A DNA stretch of 37,514 bases from an uncultured Lachnospiraceae bacterium (lineage in GTDB: Bacteria; Bacillota; Clostridia; Lachnospirales; Lachnospiraceae), in contig CANOKL010000043.1 in the NCBI GenBank assembly GCA_947566645.1, positions 1-37,514 on the forward strand. Direction: 5' to 3'. Position numbers and translations under genes: made by a program. Each line of letters starts with the position of its first letter. The stretch's first letter is position 1. This document shows positions 14,644 to 24,966 of the stretch, piece after piece. The notes under the pieces were generated by a model, which saw only the letters and a program-made list of their open reading frames with translations, was not told the DNA's origin and did no database searches.

Positions 14644-17600
14644 CTACTTTAGTTTAATTTTCAAGGTTGCTGTCTTGCCGCTTCCGTCTGTTGCTTTTGC
14701 TGTTATGGTAATTGTCTTGCCTTTTCCTGCTTTTTTGGTTTTTACTACTCCTTTGCTGCTGACGGTCGCGTACTTTTTATTGCGGACACTATAGGCCAGT
14801 TTTTTGTTTGCTCCCTTAGATGCGGTAATCTTTGCCTTTACAGTTACTTTTTTTCCTGCTGTTACGGTCTTGGACGCAGACAGTTTTATCTTCTTGACAA
14901 CGCCCTTCATGATCTTAATCTTATAGGACGCAGACTTGCCGCTTCCATCCTTTGCTTTTGCTGTAATGGTAACTGTTTTTCCAATGCCGGCTTTTTTCGT
15001 CTTTACGACACCTTTGGAATCTACTGTTGCATATTTTTTGTTGCTTGTGCTCCATGTCAATGCCTTGCTGGATGCATTGGACGGTGACACGGATGCTGTT
15101 AAGGTAATCTTTTTCCCTGCTGCTATCTTTTTGGAAATGCCGGATATGCGGATTTCTTTTACTTTTACTGCAGAGGAAGTGCCGGGTTTTTGATCCTGGC
15201 CGCTGTCTGGCTTCTTCTCGGTCAGATAGCTCTTTGCGTCCTCTAAGAGCTTTAATGCCGCGTCTACAGATGCCTGGTCAGCGTCCTGCTTCTCCAGTAT
15301 TGTCTTTGCATTGTCAAGGGCCTTCCTGAATGCTTTCCAGCTGTCGTCTGTGTAATTGCCCTGTGTCAGTCTGCTGTATTCCTCGTACTTGTTCTGCAGG
15401 CGGCTCTTGTCTGCTGGTACTGGTTTTAACTGCAGGTTATTGACTGCTGTCTGTAATGCTTCTGTAAGCTGGTCAATCTCTTTCTGGGTTCCTTCCTGTG
15501 CTTCAAGTGCCTTCTGAATCTGTTCCAGGGCTTCTTTTACTGTCTGGTAGCTTTCTTCTGTATATGCTTCACTGTCAAGATTCATATAACGTCCACAGAG
15601 CTTTGCAAGTTCAATGAAGTCCGGTGCAGTATCCAAACTGTCGATAGCCTGTGAAAGGCCTGTTGCTGCGATCTGAATGCGGAGTTTTGTTGTCGGGTTT
15701 TCAGACAGAATGGTTCTTGCCAGTTCAATAGCCCTGGTAAGTTCTGCCCAGCTCTCGTCTGTATAATTCTGTTGTCCGTCTTCCAGAAGCTTCTCTGCCT
15801 GTCCAAGCATCTCCTGAAGCTGTACCTTATCTTCTTCAGATGCCTCGTCTGTCTGTACTGCCGCAAGGTCAGACAATGCCTGCCGCAGTTCTGCCACAGC
15901 CTCGTTTACCTCATCCTGCGGTGTGTCCCCGGTGCAGTTCTGTGCTTTTGCCACAGCCTCCTGAAGCTTCGCCCATGTCTCAGGTGTATATTCCTCCTCC
16001 AGCAGATTCTCTGCCAGGTCACAGAATACATCCACTGCTTTTGTCTGTGAAGAGGAAATGCGCCCGGCTACAGCTTCCTCTAATGCTGCTGCCGCATCGT
16101 AAATGGTTTTTGCATCCCTTGATCCAAGAGTCTGCACTGCTGCTTCATAAGCTGCCTTCATTGCTGCAAAGGAGCTTTCTGTGTACTCTGCACTGCAGTC
16201 TTTGATATACCGTTCATAATCAGAGACTATACTCTTCAGGTATTCATTGTCCGCCACATAGATGGTGACTGGTTCGGATGAGCTGCCTGCACTAAGCGCT
16301 GTCACCTCTGCACTGCCGGCTGCCTGTGCTGTAGTCCTGCCTGATGCATCTACAGTCAGGACAGACGGGTTGCTGCTGATATAGGATACCGGCTGTGTCG
16401 GCGCTTCTTTTTTCAGCACTGCCTGGACGGTCTGGGTATCACCTTTCATCATATACTGTGTCTCGGGAATGCATGTAAGCTCTTCCTGTGCAGACGGAGT
16501 GTTTGACAGAGTCACGTCGTTGTATTTAAAGATGACTGGATTGTTCAGCACTGCCTTTCCATCCACAACTGTGATTCCTTCTGATTCACTGCCCACTGCA
16601 CCTGTACCCTTTCCGGGGCTTCCGTTCTCCCATCCGTTCTTTCCATTGAAGTCTACCGCGTCAAATCCGGTTTTGCTGCTGTAATCATAGTGCTCTGCTT
16701 CCACACGCATAACGCCTGCCTCTGCAACCGGATATTTCTGATAAGAATTCTGATACAGCTTCTGGTAGGAGTCTGTTCCGAATTCCAGGAAATCAATATG
16801 GGTATTTCTCGTCATAATCTTGACTGTCAGCTGATTCTGGGAAGGATCATAACCTTCCGGCCATTTAATCTGTACCCAGTCAGTCAGGGTATACTTTGCA
16901 TCCATATCCCATGTACTGGTCAGCTCCGCGATTTTATGTGCTTCATCCAGCGCTCCATCCTTGCCGGTCAGATAGAGCTCCACCTTCTTTTCTTCCTCAT
17001 TCCGGAAGCCGGCGAAACGCATCCGTACATACTGGGGCGCAAATTCCGGACGGCTTACTGCATTCCGGTTAATCATCTCAACAGTCTGCTCCGCACTGCC
17101 GGTATCTGAAGTAATCTCGAACACAGCGCGGTAATTTCCAGGTGTATCTCCTGTCCACTGTACCAGGAATTCATTTCTCCTGGAAGTGATCTGGAGATCC
17201 TTTGCAGAGAGCTCCGGCTCAACCGCTGTAAGTTCTTCTCCGGATGTTCCCCTGCTTCCCCGGAATCCAAACTTCTTCACACGGACTTTCGGGTTTACAA
17301 ATCTTTCGTCCACCTTCAGTTTATAGCTGATGGTCTTTCCTGCCTCCTGGCATGCTGTAGGATTCAGGGACTTGGAGGATCCGTGTGCGTCATCATTACC
17401 TGTTTCGTCAAAATATATGAGAGATTGGGCTTGTTCATCTTCCATGACTGTAACAGCCGGGGATTTCTCCACCAGGCCTGCTATTGCTGCTTCAAGCGCC
17501 TGCTCCAGTTCATCTGCCCTCTCAATCGTCAGATTTTGCTCAACATAATGATCAACAGCTGCTTTCGCTGTCTTATAAGCAGATTCAAGCGTCTGGAAGG

Positions 17601-20600
17601 TCTCATCCGTATAGAGTTCTTTTTCATCCATCTTCCCCTTTGCTGTCTCCAGGTCATCTACGATACCCGGGGTCAGTTCAAAGTCAAATCCAGGTCCGGT
17701 CTTCCCGCGGAGCGGCCATGCCTTTGAGTTTCCTTCAAATACCAGGCTGCTGAAATCCTCATGGGTCGGCCATGTATACTGCAGCCAGGTTGCGGCTCCC
17801 CTGACCTCATGTGGGAAGGTTCCGTCTTTTGACTGGTTATCCAGCTGATTGATACACAGGTTATTCGTATTTCCTGAGCCTGAGAAGCTGACTGCGTCGA
17901 TTGTCTTCTCCACAGAGCCGTCCTCGTTAGCCAGTGTGAAGGAAATCAGACGAGTCTGTCCGGTATTGAGCCATACTGACAGCTGATGGTTCCCGGTAAT
18001 CCTTTTTGCATTCCCTTCTGAATCTGTAAAAGGAATCCAGTCCGTTGTCTGTACCTTGTCATTTGTCCGGTTCAGATCTCCAGTAGACGCGATTTTCTGA
18101 GCCGCATCCTTGTCCGTTGTATCCAGGTAGAGATCTATGGATCCCTTGTCATTATTTCCGTTCAGCCGCCACTCGAATTTCACCTTACTGTATACCGGCC
18201 CGTTCTCCTTGCAATCTGAGATAACACTCTTTAAAGCATTTACCTTATCTGCATCTCCTGCCGCCTTCAGCGCATCATCCCTTGCTTTTGTATACTGATC
18301 ATATCTGGTCTTGTCATACAGATAATAAGTAAGCAGATCCGCCTCCAGGCCGGATTCGTCTATCATCTTCTGTACCACATCTTCATTGCTCTGTACGTGG
18401 AATACATAAGTCTCAATACATTTTACCGTGCCGTCTGTAACCAGGAACTGGACTGTATGCTTACCGGAAGCCGCATCCTTCGAAATGGTCAGAACCTTGT
18501 CCGCTGCGGAATAAGTGATTCCTGCAGACAGCTCTCCGTAAACGCTCACCTCAGTCTGATCCCCGTCCGGATCCTCTGCCTGGACCGTATAGCTCTTCTG
18601 CTCACCAGGCGCAACATAGATCTGGCTTTCTTCCGGTTCGCTCTTACCCTGCTCACAGAGTGTCAGCCCAGGCGCCGAGTTCTCCGGATTCAGGCGGAAA
18701 TATTTTACTTCTGCCGTGCCCTTCCCTGACAGTCCCATTCCAACGAACTGGCCGCCTGTAAGCTTATCCCGGCCGGTTTTCCCCAGGTCAAAATACATGG
18801 TCACAAACCCGTCGTCACTCATCTTCTCTGTATCCGGCAGGTCAAAATATGCCAGGTTTCCGTTTCTTCCGATGTCCCCTGCTTCTTCCGGATCTGTAGT
18901 GACCAGGTCAAAATTCAGGCGGTTTTCTCCTGTACTTTTCACACAGACTGCAAGAGTCTTAGCTCCGGTCAGGAACGGGATCTGCATATAAGATGCATAT
19001 GCCCCGGTTGCTCCATCCAGCAAAAGCCCATTGTCTGCCGTCTTCTTTGCGTCCCCTTTAAGGACTGACGTATAATCCCCTGCCTCGTGGTCATGGAATG
19101 TCTCCAGGCTGGATACGGCCTTAGCGAACTGTACGGAATTGAGGGTAAGCTCCGTACCTGAATATACGAAATAGACTGCATGTTCTCCGGTCACTGCCTT
19201 CTGGTCTTCCTGGGAAAACTGTACCTTGCCATTCGTACCGCCAGCCAGTTCCCATGTCTGTATCAGGCGTCCCCCGTTCTCTTCATCTGGACCGTCCGCA
19301 TACATTTTCAGTGTTCCTTTTGCATCTGTATGGATATCCAGCGCAACATTTGAAAAGCCGCTGTCAAAGTCCATATTTTTCCAACATGCCCATCCCTGAT
19401 CCTTTATTACCAGGCTCGTCCCACTTACAGACGCATCTTTCGTACTGTCTGCCGTGTTTCCTGCGTTTTCATCAACAGCGCGGCTGTCTACGAATTTAAA
19501 CCAGATGGGATTCCCATGGAATGCAAATGTATTATTAGAGCCATAGCAGTAAAAATAAACCGTTTTCTTTCCGGTAAGACGTGAAGGATCTGCAAGCTTT
19601 CCCCCAAAGGTCTGATAGTTTGCATAATCACCGGAATGTCCCAGTTCCACATCTCCTGCTTCTCCATTCGCAACTGCTTCTTCGTAATCAGCCTGCGTGG
19701 GCTTTTCTTTCCATTCCCCTACATAGACCTTGACCCCTGTATTTTTTCCGGATCTCGTACCGTAGGTATACAGAAGCGTGTCCACGCCCTCTCCAAAGTC
19801 AGCTTCGAAGTCGATATTATATGCCAGCCATTCTCCGTTCTGGACATCGGAGACAACAAAATGCTCATTTCCCTCTTCGTCCTTTCCAGGCTCCCGGATT
19901 GCACCTCCATTTCTCCTGTCATCTTTTGTACTTCCCTCGGAGGTGTCTCTTTCGCCATTGCCGGTTCCTGTAAACCGGTCAGCCAGATACCGCCCATAGT
20001 CCGGACAGTTATCCGGAGCGCCTTCGCTTACAGACTTCGGGCTTCCCTTCAGCTCCTCATCATAGATCGCCGCAAGAGGCGTAAAGGTCAGATCCTGAAA
20101 ATCTGGAAAATCCACATTCGTGCCGCGCACATAAGTGGGAACTGTCAGATCCTTTCCGATTCCAACGTACTGGTAGAGATCCCCATAGGTCACATATGGA
20201 TCCTCCGTCTGGTCGGCATCGTCCTTCCCCGGCTTCCATATGGTACGTTTCTCATCCTCTCCATATCCCTTTGTATACAGGTAATGATAATAAAGGCTCG
20301 GACACCACATCAGTGTCTGTCCCCGGTACTGATTACTCAGCGCTGCAAACTCTGTCTTCTCGCCCCATGCATTCTTGTTTCCGACATAGGGGAGTTCCTG
20401 TCCCATACAATACTGCTGCCAGTAGGCTGCCGCCTTCAGAACCTTCTGGTTGTCATACTCATACAGATCCGTTCCTCCGAATGATACAATGTTTCCCTTC
20501 TTGTCCACCTTTGTCCCCTGGACCCAGGTTGTCTTAAGTACCATGGACAAGAATCCCAGGTTGTCCCATGCATGCTCCTGGTCACGTCCCATCTCTATAA

Positions 20601-21507
20601 ACTGTCCGCTGTTAAATATCATGGCAGACAGGGAGTAATTCACACTGTTTCCATTCTTCCAGCCAGAGTTCTTATTGTATACAAGACGCTCTATTGCATC
20701 TGCATAACCCTCCCGGTTATCCTGGAAAATCTGCTTTGGAAGATATGCCATGAGGGCGTAGCCTCCCTGGTTATAAAACTGATACGCCTTATCAATTGCC
20801 GGATTGATCAGATCCAGATAAGCTGAAAGCTTCTTCGTATTCTCTTCCGTCCAGCCTGATGACGGCGTATAGCGGAAAATCTCCGCCGCGATACAGAACT
20901 TATGTGTCGAGGTTCCGATCCGCAGATGATCCCGCTTCGTATCACGTTTCACCGTATCCGCCCAGTCCATCATAATTCCTATGGACTTGTCAGCATATTC
21001 CTTCTGTCCGGTAATATACCACATCAGAGCCAGTTCATAGACTGCTGTAGATGCCCGGGTCAGAGAATAATCCTCACGGTCTGAGGCTATTACCTCGAAC
21101 GGGCCGTCCGGCCGGTAATCCAGTGAAGCGTAGGGGCTCTTCTGCATCTCCTGGAATACCGAAGCCCAGGGCTCAGCGCCGATCCATACCATGTCTCTCA
21201 TGATATTCAGTTCCTCGCGATTCATCAGAATACCCGGGTGCAGGAAGCCCTCCTTGCTCCTGGTCTCATAGTTGTCATAGCTGCGGTCATAATCCGGATT
21301 GATAACCGGGCTGTCCGCAGGCGTCGGAACTGTTGATATGTATTCTCCCGACTTCGTATCCCGGAGCTCCTGAATCGTAGGAATACGCCCTGCCGCCGTC
21401 TTTTTTTCCGCAGCCAGCACATTCCCCGACAGGGCAGTACAGCATACCATAACTGCCAGGGCTCCGGAAAGCACCTTCTGAAACACTTTCCTGTTCCGTT
21501 CTCTCAT
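14644..21507 (-). CDS. Giant secreted polysaccharide lyase-like protein with CBM, FIVAR and BIG2-like modules
   Basis: About 2287 aa from the ATG at 21507, which has AGGAGG 7 nt upstream; the frame is open to 21573. A signal peptide (MRERNRKVFQKVLSGALAVM..., cleavage after VLA) is followed at about 83-473 by an alginate-lyase-superfamily domain (PF05426; HPGILMNREEL start, STHKFC and NSVNYSLSAM conserved-looking stretches), similar in type to the PL5/PL38 alginate/glucuronan lyases. Next come two CBM6-like modules (about 508-670 and 686-800), further jelly-roll-like segments, a cadherin/Ig-like domain, a FIVAR unit (about 1290-1348), a BIG2 domain (about 1670-1751), about six FIVAR repeats each starting YT[DE].S/T[WFY] (1763-2098), and a lysine-rich tandem pair of BIG2-like domains (2107-2287). 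There is no LPXTG or C-terminal TM helix, so wall retention may depend on the repeats. Its likely role is extracellular cleavage of a uronate glycan to feed the ABC importer. Confidence 0.85.
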   Translation of the reverse strand: MRERNRKVFQKVLSGALAVMVCCTALSGNVLAAEKKTAAGRIPTIQELRDTKSGEYISTVPTPADSPVINPDYDRSYDNYETRSKEGFLHPGILMNREELNIMRDMVWIGAEPWASVFQEMQKSPYASLDYRPDGPFEVIASDREDYSLTRASTAVYELALMWYITGQKEYADKSIGIMMDWADTVKRDTKRDHLRIGTSTHKFCIAAEIFRYTPSSGWTEENTKKLSAYLDLINPAIDKAYQFYNQGGYALMAYLPKQIFQDNREGYADAIERLVYNKNSGWKNGNSVNYSLSAMIFNSGQFIEMGRDQEHAWDNLGFLSMVLKTTWVQGTKVDKKGNIVSFGGTDLYEYDNQKVLKAAAYWQQYCMGQELPYVGNKNAWGEKTEFAALSNQYRGQTLMWCPSLYYHYLYTKGYGEDEKRTIWKPGKDDADQTEDPYVTYGDLYQYVGIGKDLTVPTYVRGTNVDFPDFQDLTFTPLAAIYDEELKGSPKSVSEGAPDNCPDYGRYLADRFTGTGNGERDTSEGSTKDDRRNGGAIREPGKDEEGNEHFVVSDVQNGEWLAYNIDFEADFGEGVDTLLYTYGTRSGKNTGVKVYVGEWKEKPTQADYEEAVANGEAGDVELGHSGDYANYQTFGGKLADPSRLTGKKTVYFYCYGSNNTFAFHGNPIWFKFVDSRAVDENAGNTADSTKDASVSGTSLVIKDQGWACWKNMDFDSGFSNVALDIHTDAKGTLKMYADGPDEENGGRLIQTWELAGGTNGKVQFSQEDQKAVTGEHAVYFVYSGTELTLNSVQFAKAVSSLETFHDHEAGDYTSVLKGDAKKTADNGLLLDGATGAYASYMQIPFLTGAKTLAVCVKSTGENRLNFDLVTTDPEEAGDIGRNGNLAYFDLPDTEKMSDDGFVTMYFDLGKTGRDKLTGGQFVGMGLSGKGTAEVKYFRLNPENSAPGLTLCEQGKSEPEESQIYVAPGEQKSYTVQAEDPDGDQTEVSVYGELSAGITYSAADKVLTISKDAASGKHTVQFLVTDGTVKCIETYVFHVQSNEDVVQKMIDESGLEADLLTYYLYDKTRYDQYTKARDDALKAAGDADKVNALKSVISDCKENGPVYSKVKFEWRLNGNNDKGSIDLYLDTTDKDAAQKIASTGDLNRTNDKVQTTDWIPFTDSEGNAKRITGNHQLSVWLNTGQTRLISFTLANEDGSVEKTIDAVSFSGSGNTNNLCINQLDNQSKDGTFPHEVRGAATWLQYTWPTHEDFSSLVFEGNSKAWPLRGKTGPGFDFELTPGIVDDLETAKGKMDEKELYTDETFQTLESAYKTAKAAVDHYVEQNLTIERADELEQALEAAIAGLVEKSPAVTVMEDEQAQSLIYFDETGNDDAHGSSKSLNPTACQEAGKTISYKLKVDERFVNPKVRVKKFGFRGSRGTSGEELTAVEPELSAKDLQITSRRNEFLVQWTGDTPGNYRAVFEITSDTGSAEQTVEMINRNAVSRPEFAPQYVRMRFAGFRNEEEKKVELYLTGKDGALDEAHKIAELTSTWDMDAKYTLTDWVQIKWPEGYDPSQNQLTVKIMTRNTHIDFLEFGTDSYQKLYQNSYQKYPVAEAGVMRVEAEHYDYSSKTGFDAVDFNGKNGWENGSPGKGTGAVGSESEGITVVDGKAVLNNPVIFKYNDVTLSNTPSAQEELTCIPETQYMMKGDTQTVQAVLKKEAPTQPVSYISSNPSVLTVDASGRTTAQAAGSAEVTALSAGSSSEPVTIYVADNEYLKSIVSDYERYIKDCSAEYTESSFAAMKAAYEAAVQTLGSRDAKTIYDAAAALEEAVAGRISSSQTKAVDVFCDLAENLLEEEYTPETWAKLQEAVAKAQNCTGDTPQDEVNEAVAELRQALSDLAAVQTDEASEEDKVQLQEMLGQAEKLLEDGQQNYTDESWAELTRAIELARTILSENPTTKLRIQIAATGLSQAIDSLDTAPDFIELAKLCGRYMNLDSEAYTEESYQTVKEALEQIQKALEAQEGTQKEIDQLTEALQTAVNNLQLKPVPADKSRLQNKYEEYSRLTQGNYTDDSWKAFRKALDNAKTILEKQDADQASVDAALKLLEDAKSYLTEKKPDSGQDQKPGTSSAVKVKEIRISGISKKIAAGKKITLTASVSPSNASSKALTWSTSNKKYATVDSKGVVKTKKAGIGKTVTITAKAKDGSGKSASYKIKIMKGVVKKIKLSASKTVTAGKKVTVKAKITASKGANKKLAYSVRNKKYATVSSKGVVKTKKAGKGKTITITAKATDGSGKTATLKIKLK
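14660..15055. repeat. Tandem duplication encoding two near-identical BIG2-like domain halves
   Basis: The segments at about 14664-14789 and 14928-15052 are close copies about 264 bp apart. Both encode NKKYATV.SKGVVKTKKAG.GKT.TITAKA.DGSGK. The protein repeat is far more similar than usual for BIG2 domains, suggesting recent duplication or gene conversion. Confidence 0.75.
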
Positions 21508-21621
21508 CTTCTTTCCTCCTTGTCTTTTATTTGCTGCGAATACCTGAATCGCAGCTTTTTCACAGTTTAACATTTCCTTAAAAAAAACAAAGAGGTATTT
21601 TTTAGAGGTTTAGACGCTTTT

Positions 21622-23130
21622 TTAAGAGACATCGCCCTGCTTCGCCCGCTTCCTGTAGGCAGCGGGCGTCTCGTGATAGATTCTCTGGAAGCTTTCGGAA
21701 AATCCCCTGGCATCTCTGAAGCCCACCTTCAGTGCGATTTCATATGCCTTCATATCCGTTGACACCAGCAGGGAAACCGCATGCTGGACCCGGATCCGGC
21801 TCAGATAATCCTTAAAATTCTCCCCGGCATTTTTCTTAAAAAAGCTGCTGAAGTAATAAGAATTCATATGGATCTCCTTCGCCAGCACCTCCAGCGTGAG
21901 GTTCTCGTCATAATGCCTGTCTATATAAATCTTTGCACGCAGAAAATCCTTACTGCTGCTGCTCACTATGGATTCTTTCAGCCTGTCAAAATATTCCATG
22001 ATAATTCCATAAAACACACTCTGAAGCTCACGGTAGCTCCCGCACGCCCTTCCTCTCTGAAGCAGTTCCTTCGTACCATAGTCCGGGTGGGACAGGGCCA
22101 GCGTCTGAAACTTTTCATCCAGCACACGCACAGCCTGGCAGAAGTAGAACAGGGCATCCTCCTTCTTCCCTTCCGCCATGCCGCACACAACCCGGACAAA
22201 CTGTCCAAAATGCTTCCTTACGCCTGCCTCATCCTGCCCGATCACCATGTCGATCATCTGCGCCCGTACCTTCATCATCTGTTCATTTTCCCCGGGGGAA
22301 TAAAACACCTGCTCCCCCTCTGCCAGGACAGGGAGATGCATCTGATCCTCAAAGAAAAAATACTCCTTCATATGGAAACATCTCTGAAATCCACCAGGAA
22401 TCTCACTCATATGCTCTACCGGCCTGCCGATGATGATCCCGGCAGAATACCCGAACCGCTCCTTGATCCTTTCCCTGAGCTCTGCCGCCGCCTCCTTTCC
22501 CTCTCCCTGGTTCATGCCCTTAAACACAGCCACAAGACTGTCATTTTTGGAAAATGCAATCCCCAGGTTTTTCTGTTCCATATACTCCTCAATAAAGCTT
22601 AAGACAGAAAAACGGATCAGCTTCTCCTTCTGGGGATTCTCTTCTTCAAGAAACAGTTCCACATAAGAAGGAAGGTAAAATCCATCCTCCAGGGGCAAAA
22701 GTCCACTGTAGTCTTCCTGCCGGGCCTCTTCGTCCTTCAGGGCGCCTGACTGTTCCTGCTCAATCTGTCCGATACTTTTTCCGATAGCATGGAGAAGCTC
22801 ATCCCGTATAACCGGCTTCAGAAGGTAATCAACCGCGCCGTAGCGGATCCCTGCCTTGGCATATTCAAAATCCTGAAACCCGCTTATGAGAATCACCTGG
22901 ACCGTCAGGTCAAGAAGCCTGCACTCCTTTAAGATCTCCACCCCCGTCATCCCCGGCATGGAGATATCCAGAAGCGCAATGTCCGGTTTATGTGCTATAA
23001 TTCCTTCCATTGCTGCCTTTCCGTCCGCATACTGTCCCACGATCTCGAATCCCAGGGTCTTCCAGTCCACCAGCTTCTGTATCCCGGTTGTAATCACTGG
23101 TTCATCATCTGCAATTATCATTTTCATCAT
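21622..23130 (-). CDS. YesN-type response regulator (receiver + AraC HTH)
   Basis: About 502 aa from the ATG at 23130, which has AAGAGG 8 nt upstream; a GTG at 23139 is in frame. The N-terminal receiver has IIADDEP and phospho-acceptor Asp55 in LLDISMPG, with a Lys in LLKPV. The middle linker of about 250 residues is poorly conserved, as usual for this type. The C-terminal about 100 residues are an AraC-type double helix-turn-helix (LTLEVLAKEIHMNSYYFSSFFKK; AYEIALKVGFRDARGFSESFQR). It overlaps the sensor kinase gene, so the two form one system. In Firmicutes such pairs usually activate a neighbouring carbohydrate ABC importer, here the genes at 25125-28301 and perhaps the lyase gene downstream. 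Confidence 0.93.
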   Translation of the reverse strand: MMKMIIADDEPVITTGIQKLVDWKTLGFEIVGQYADGKAAMEGIIAHKPDIALLDISMPGMTGVEILKECRLLDLTVQVILISGFQDFEYAKAGIRYGAVDYLLKPVIRDELLHAIGKSIGQIEQEQSGALKDEEARQEDYSGLLPLEDGFYLPSYVELFLEEENPQKEKLIRFSVLSFIEEYMEQKNLGIAFSKNDSLVAVFKGMNQGEGKEAAAELRERIKERFGYSAGIIIGRPVEHMSEIPGGFQRCFHMKEYFFFEDQMHLPVLAEGEQVFYSPGENEQMMKVRAQMIDMVIGQDEAGVRKHFGQFVRVVCGMAEGKKEDALFYFCQAVRVLDEKFQTLALSHPDYGTKELLQRGRACGSYRELQSVFYGIIMEYFDRLKESIVSSSSKDFLRAKIYIDRHYDENLTLEVLAKEIHMNSYYFSSFFKKNAGENFKDYLSRIRVQHAVSLLVSTDMKAYEIALKVGFRDARGFSESFQRIYHETPAAYRKRAKQGDVS

Positions 23131-24946
23131 CACTTTCACCTCTTATGACCGGCATGCGCGCACACACAATCGTCCCCACGCCCGGATGGCTTGTCACCTG
23201 TATCCCATATCCTTCCCCGTACAGATACCGGAGCCTGTCGTGGATATTCTTCATTCCTACGCTCTGCCAGTTGTATTCATTCTTGATTCCAGGGTCATTT
23301 CCATTCAGCAGCTCCCCGATCTTCTTAAGCTCCTGCTGATCCATGCCGATTCCATTATCCATTACTGAAAGCTCCATGTCATCCCCGGAAAGCTGCACTT
23401 CAATTGAAATCCTCCCATTCCCGTTTTTCGGTTTCAGCCCGTGTACATAGGCATTCTCCACAATGGGCTGGAGAATCAGCTTTGGCACCAGGATATCCTG
23501 AAGCCCTTCCACCGAGGCGCTAAGATGGACTTTCCCTGAGATTCTGCAGTTCAGCAGGTAGATATACTTCTTTACGATCCGGAGCTCCTCCCTAAGCGGC
23601 ACCATATCCTGCGCTGTCCCGATGAGATAATGAATCTGCACAGAGAGAGCCTCGATCATCTCTGATACCTTATTATCAGAATTCTCCATTGCTGTCATGC
23701 GGATAATCTCCAGTGTATTATAGAGAAAATGAGGATAGATCTGCGACCTCAGGGCAGTCAGCTCCGCCTCCTTCTGCCGGATCTGCGCACCATAATACTG
23801 GTCGATATATTTCTTCAGCGTCTCGCTCATCTGATTGAATCTTGCAGACAGAATACCGATCTCATCCGATCTGCGTACAGGAAGACGGATATCAAAATTA
23901 CCGGTTTCCACCTGTTCCATCTGTTCCATCATATCCCGGATTGGATCAACCAGCTTCCTGGAAAAGAACACAGAGCAGATGATCAGCGCCAGTATAGAAA
24001 CAGCAAGAATCAGATACATCAGCCGCTGCTGTGTCCGCAGGCTGGAAAATGCAGTCCCGGTATCCATAACTACGACTACAGACAGTCCGTACTTATTCTC
24101 ACTGGCAGACAGTACCAGCCTCTCCTCCTGCCTGCCGGCCTTCTGCAGATAATCCCTTATATTCATCCCGATTTTTTCATTCAGACTGCTGAAGAAGCAC
24201 TCTCCACTGTCTTTCACTATATAGATTTCCTCTGCACCGCTGTATTTCACAGAACGGAAAATCTGTTCCAGGCGCTTGATTCTCACATCTAAAAGAAGCG
24301 TCCCGACCCAGGCCACGTCCCCGATTGTCCCCCGGTTGTCAAAATAATTACGCGCCACAGTAAAAACCTGTTCATCCAGATTCCCGAAATAAGGAGTTCC
24401 ATGCTTTGGGATCAGAATCAGCTGGTTGCTGCCTTTATCAATCCCTCCGCAGCCTGTCTCTGTTTCAAATAATTCCTCTCCCTTAAAATATGCAGAATAC
24501 GTGGAGTAGTGGAAATCAACCGGAGCCCCTTTCGCATCCTCCCCGATAAAATGTGCGGCAATTACATCCCGGTCTGCTCCCTCCACATACCGCAGAAAGC
24601 TTGTCATCTCACTTTTTCTCTCAGACTCAAGCTCCTTTTCTGTATAATGATCCCCATGTATAATCTGCCGCAGATTATCATACTTGCGGAAATCTCCCCT
24701 GACAGGCTCGTCATTGTAGCTGTAAGGCATCTGAGAGATCGTATTATAAGAGCTCAGCATGGTCTCAATACTGCTCCCCATGTAAAAGGCTGCATGCTCA
24801 TACTGGATTTCAAGCGCTGACCTGTAATCCCGGATCATCTTATTAGATATAAAGAAAGTCAGAATCAGCATAGGCATCAGCCCAAGCAGGATAATCGTCA
24901 CCGCAAATTTCTGAAACAGCGTTATATTCTGTAAATGTCTTTTCAT
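23105..24946 (-). CDS. YesM-type sensor histidine kinase
   Basis: 613 aa from the ATG at 24946 (MKRHLQNITLFQKFAV), with GGAGG 9 nt upstream. The frame stays open to 25120, but that stretch is a low-complexity translation of a 26-bp DNA tandem repeat and is unlikely to be coding. Domains: TM1 at about 13-35, an extracellular sensor domain of about 250 residues, TM2, HAMP (about 315-365), His_kinase (PF06580) with His406 in QIYPHFLYNTLE, and HATPase_c (LILQPIVENAYVHGLK; DNGIGMD). Probably it senses oligosaccharide directly or through the binding protein, and phosphorylates the adjacent YesN-type regulator. Confidence 0.93.
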   Translation of the reverse strand: MKRHLQNITLFQKFAVTIILLGLMPMLILTFFISNKMIRDYRSALEIQYEHAAFYMGSSIETMLSSYNTISQMPYSYNDEPVRGDFRKYDNLRQIIHGDHYTEKELESERKSEMTSFLRYVEGADRDVIAAHFIGEDAKGAPVDFHYSTYSAYFKGEELFETETGCGGIDKGSNQLILIPKHGTPYFGNLDEQVFTVARNYFDNRGTIGDVAWVGTLLLDVRIKRLEQIFRSVKYSGAEEIYIVKDSGECFFSSLNEKIGMNIRDYLQKAGRQEERLVLSASENKYGLSVVVVMDTGTAFSSLRTQQRLMYLILAVSILALIICSVFFSRKLVDPIRDMMEQMEQVETGNFDIRLPVRRSDEIGILSARFNQMSETLKKYIDQYYGAQIRQKEAELTALRSQIYPHFLYNTLEIIRMTAMENSDNKVSEMIEALSVQIHYLIGTAQDMVPLREELRIVKKYIYLLNCRISGKVHLSASVEGLQDILVPKLILQPIVENAYVHGLKPKNGNGRISIEVQLSGDDMELSVMDNGIGMDQQELKKIGELLNGNDPGIKNEYNWQSVGMKNIHDRLRYLYGEGYGIQVTSHPGVGTIVCARMPVIRGESDDENDNCR

Positions 24947-24966
24947 ATCCTGTGTCCTCCCTTTTC

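Noticed and set aside
19636..20484. Plus-strand ORF of 282 aa opposite the lyase domain
   Set aside because: It is a shadow of the giant lyase gene; the opposite strand carries clear domain signatures and codon structure.
21781..22602. Plus-strand ORF of 273 aa opposite the YesN-type regulator
   Set aside because: It is antisense to a well-supported response regulator gene and has no domain or ribosome binding site.
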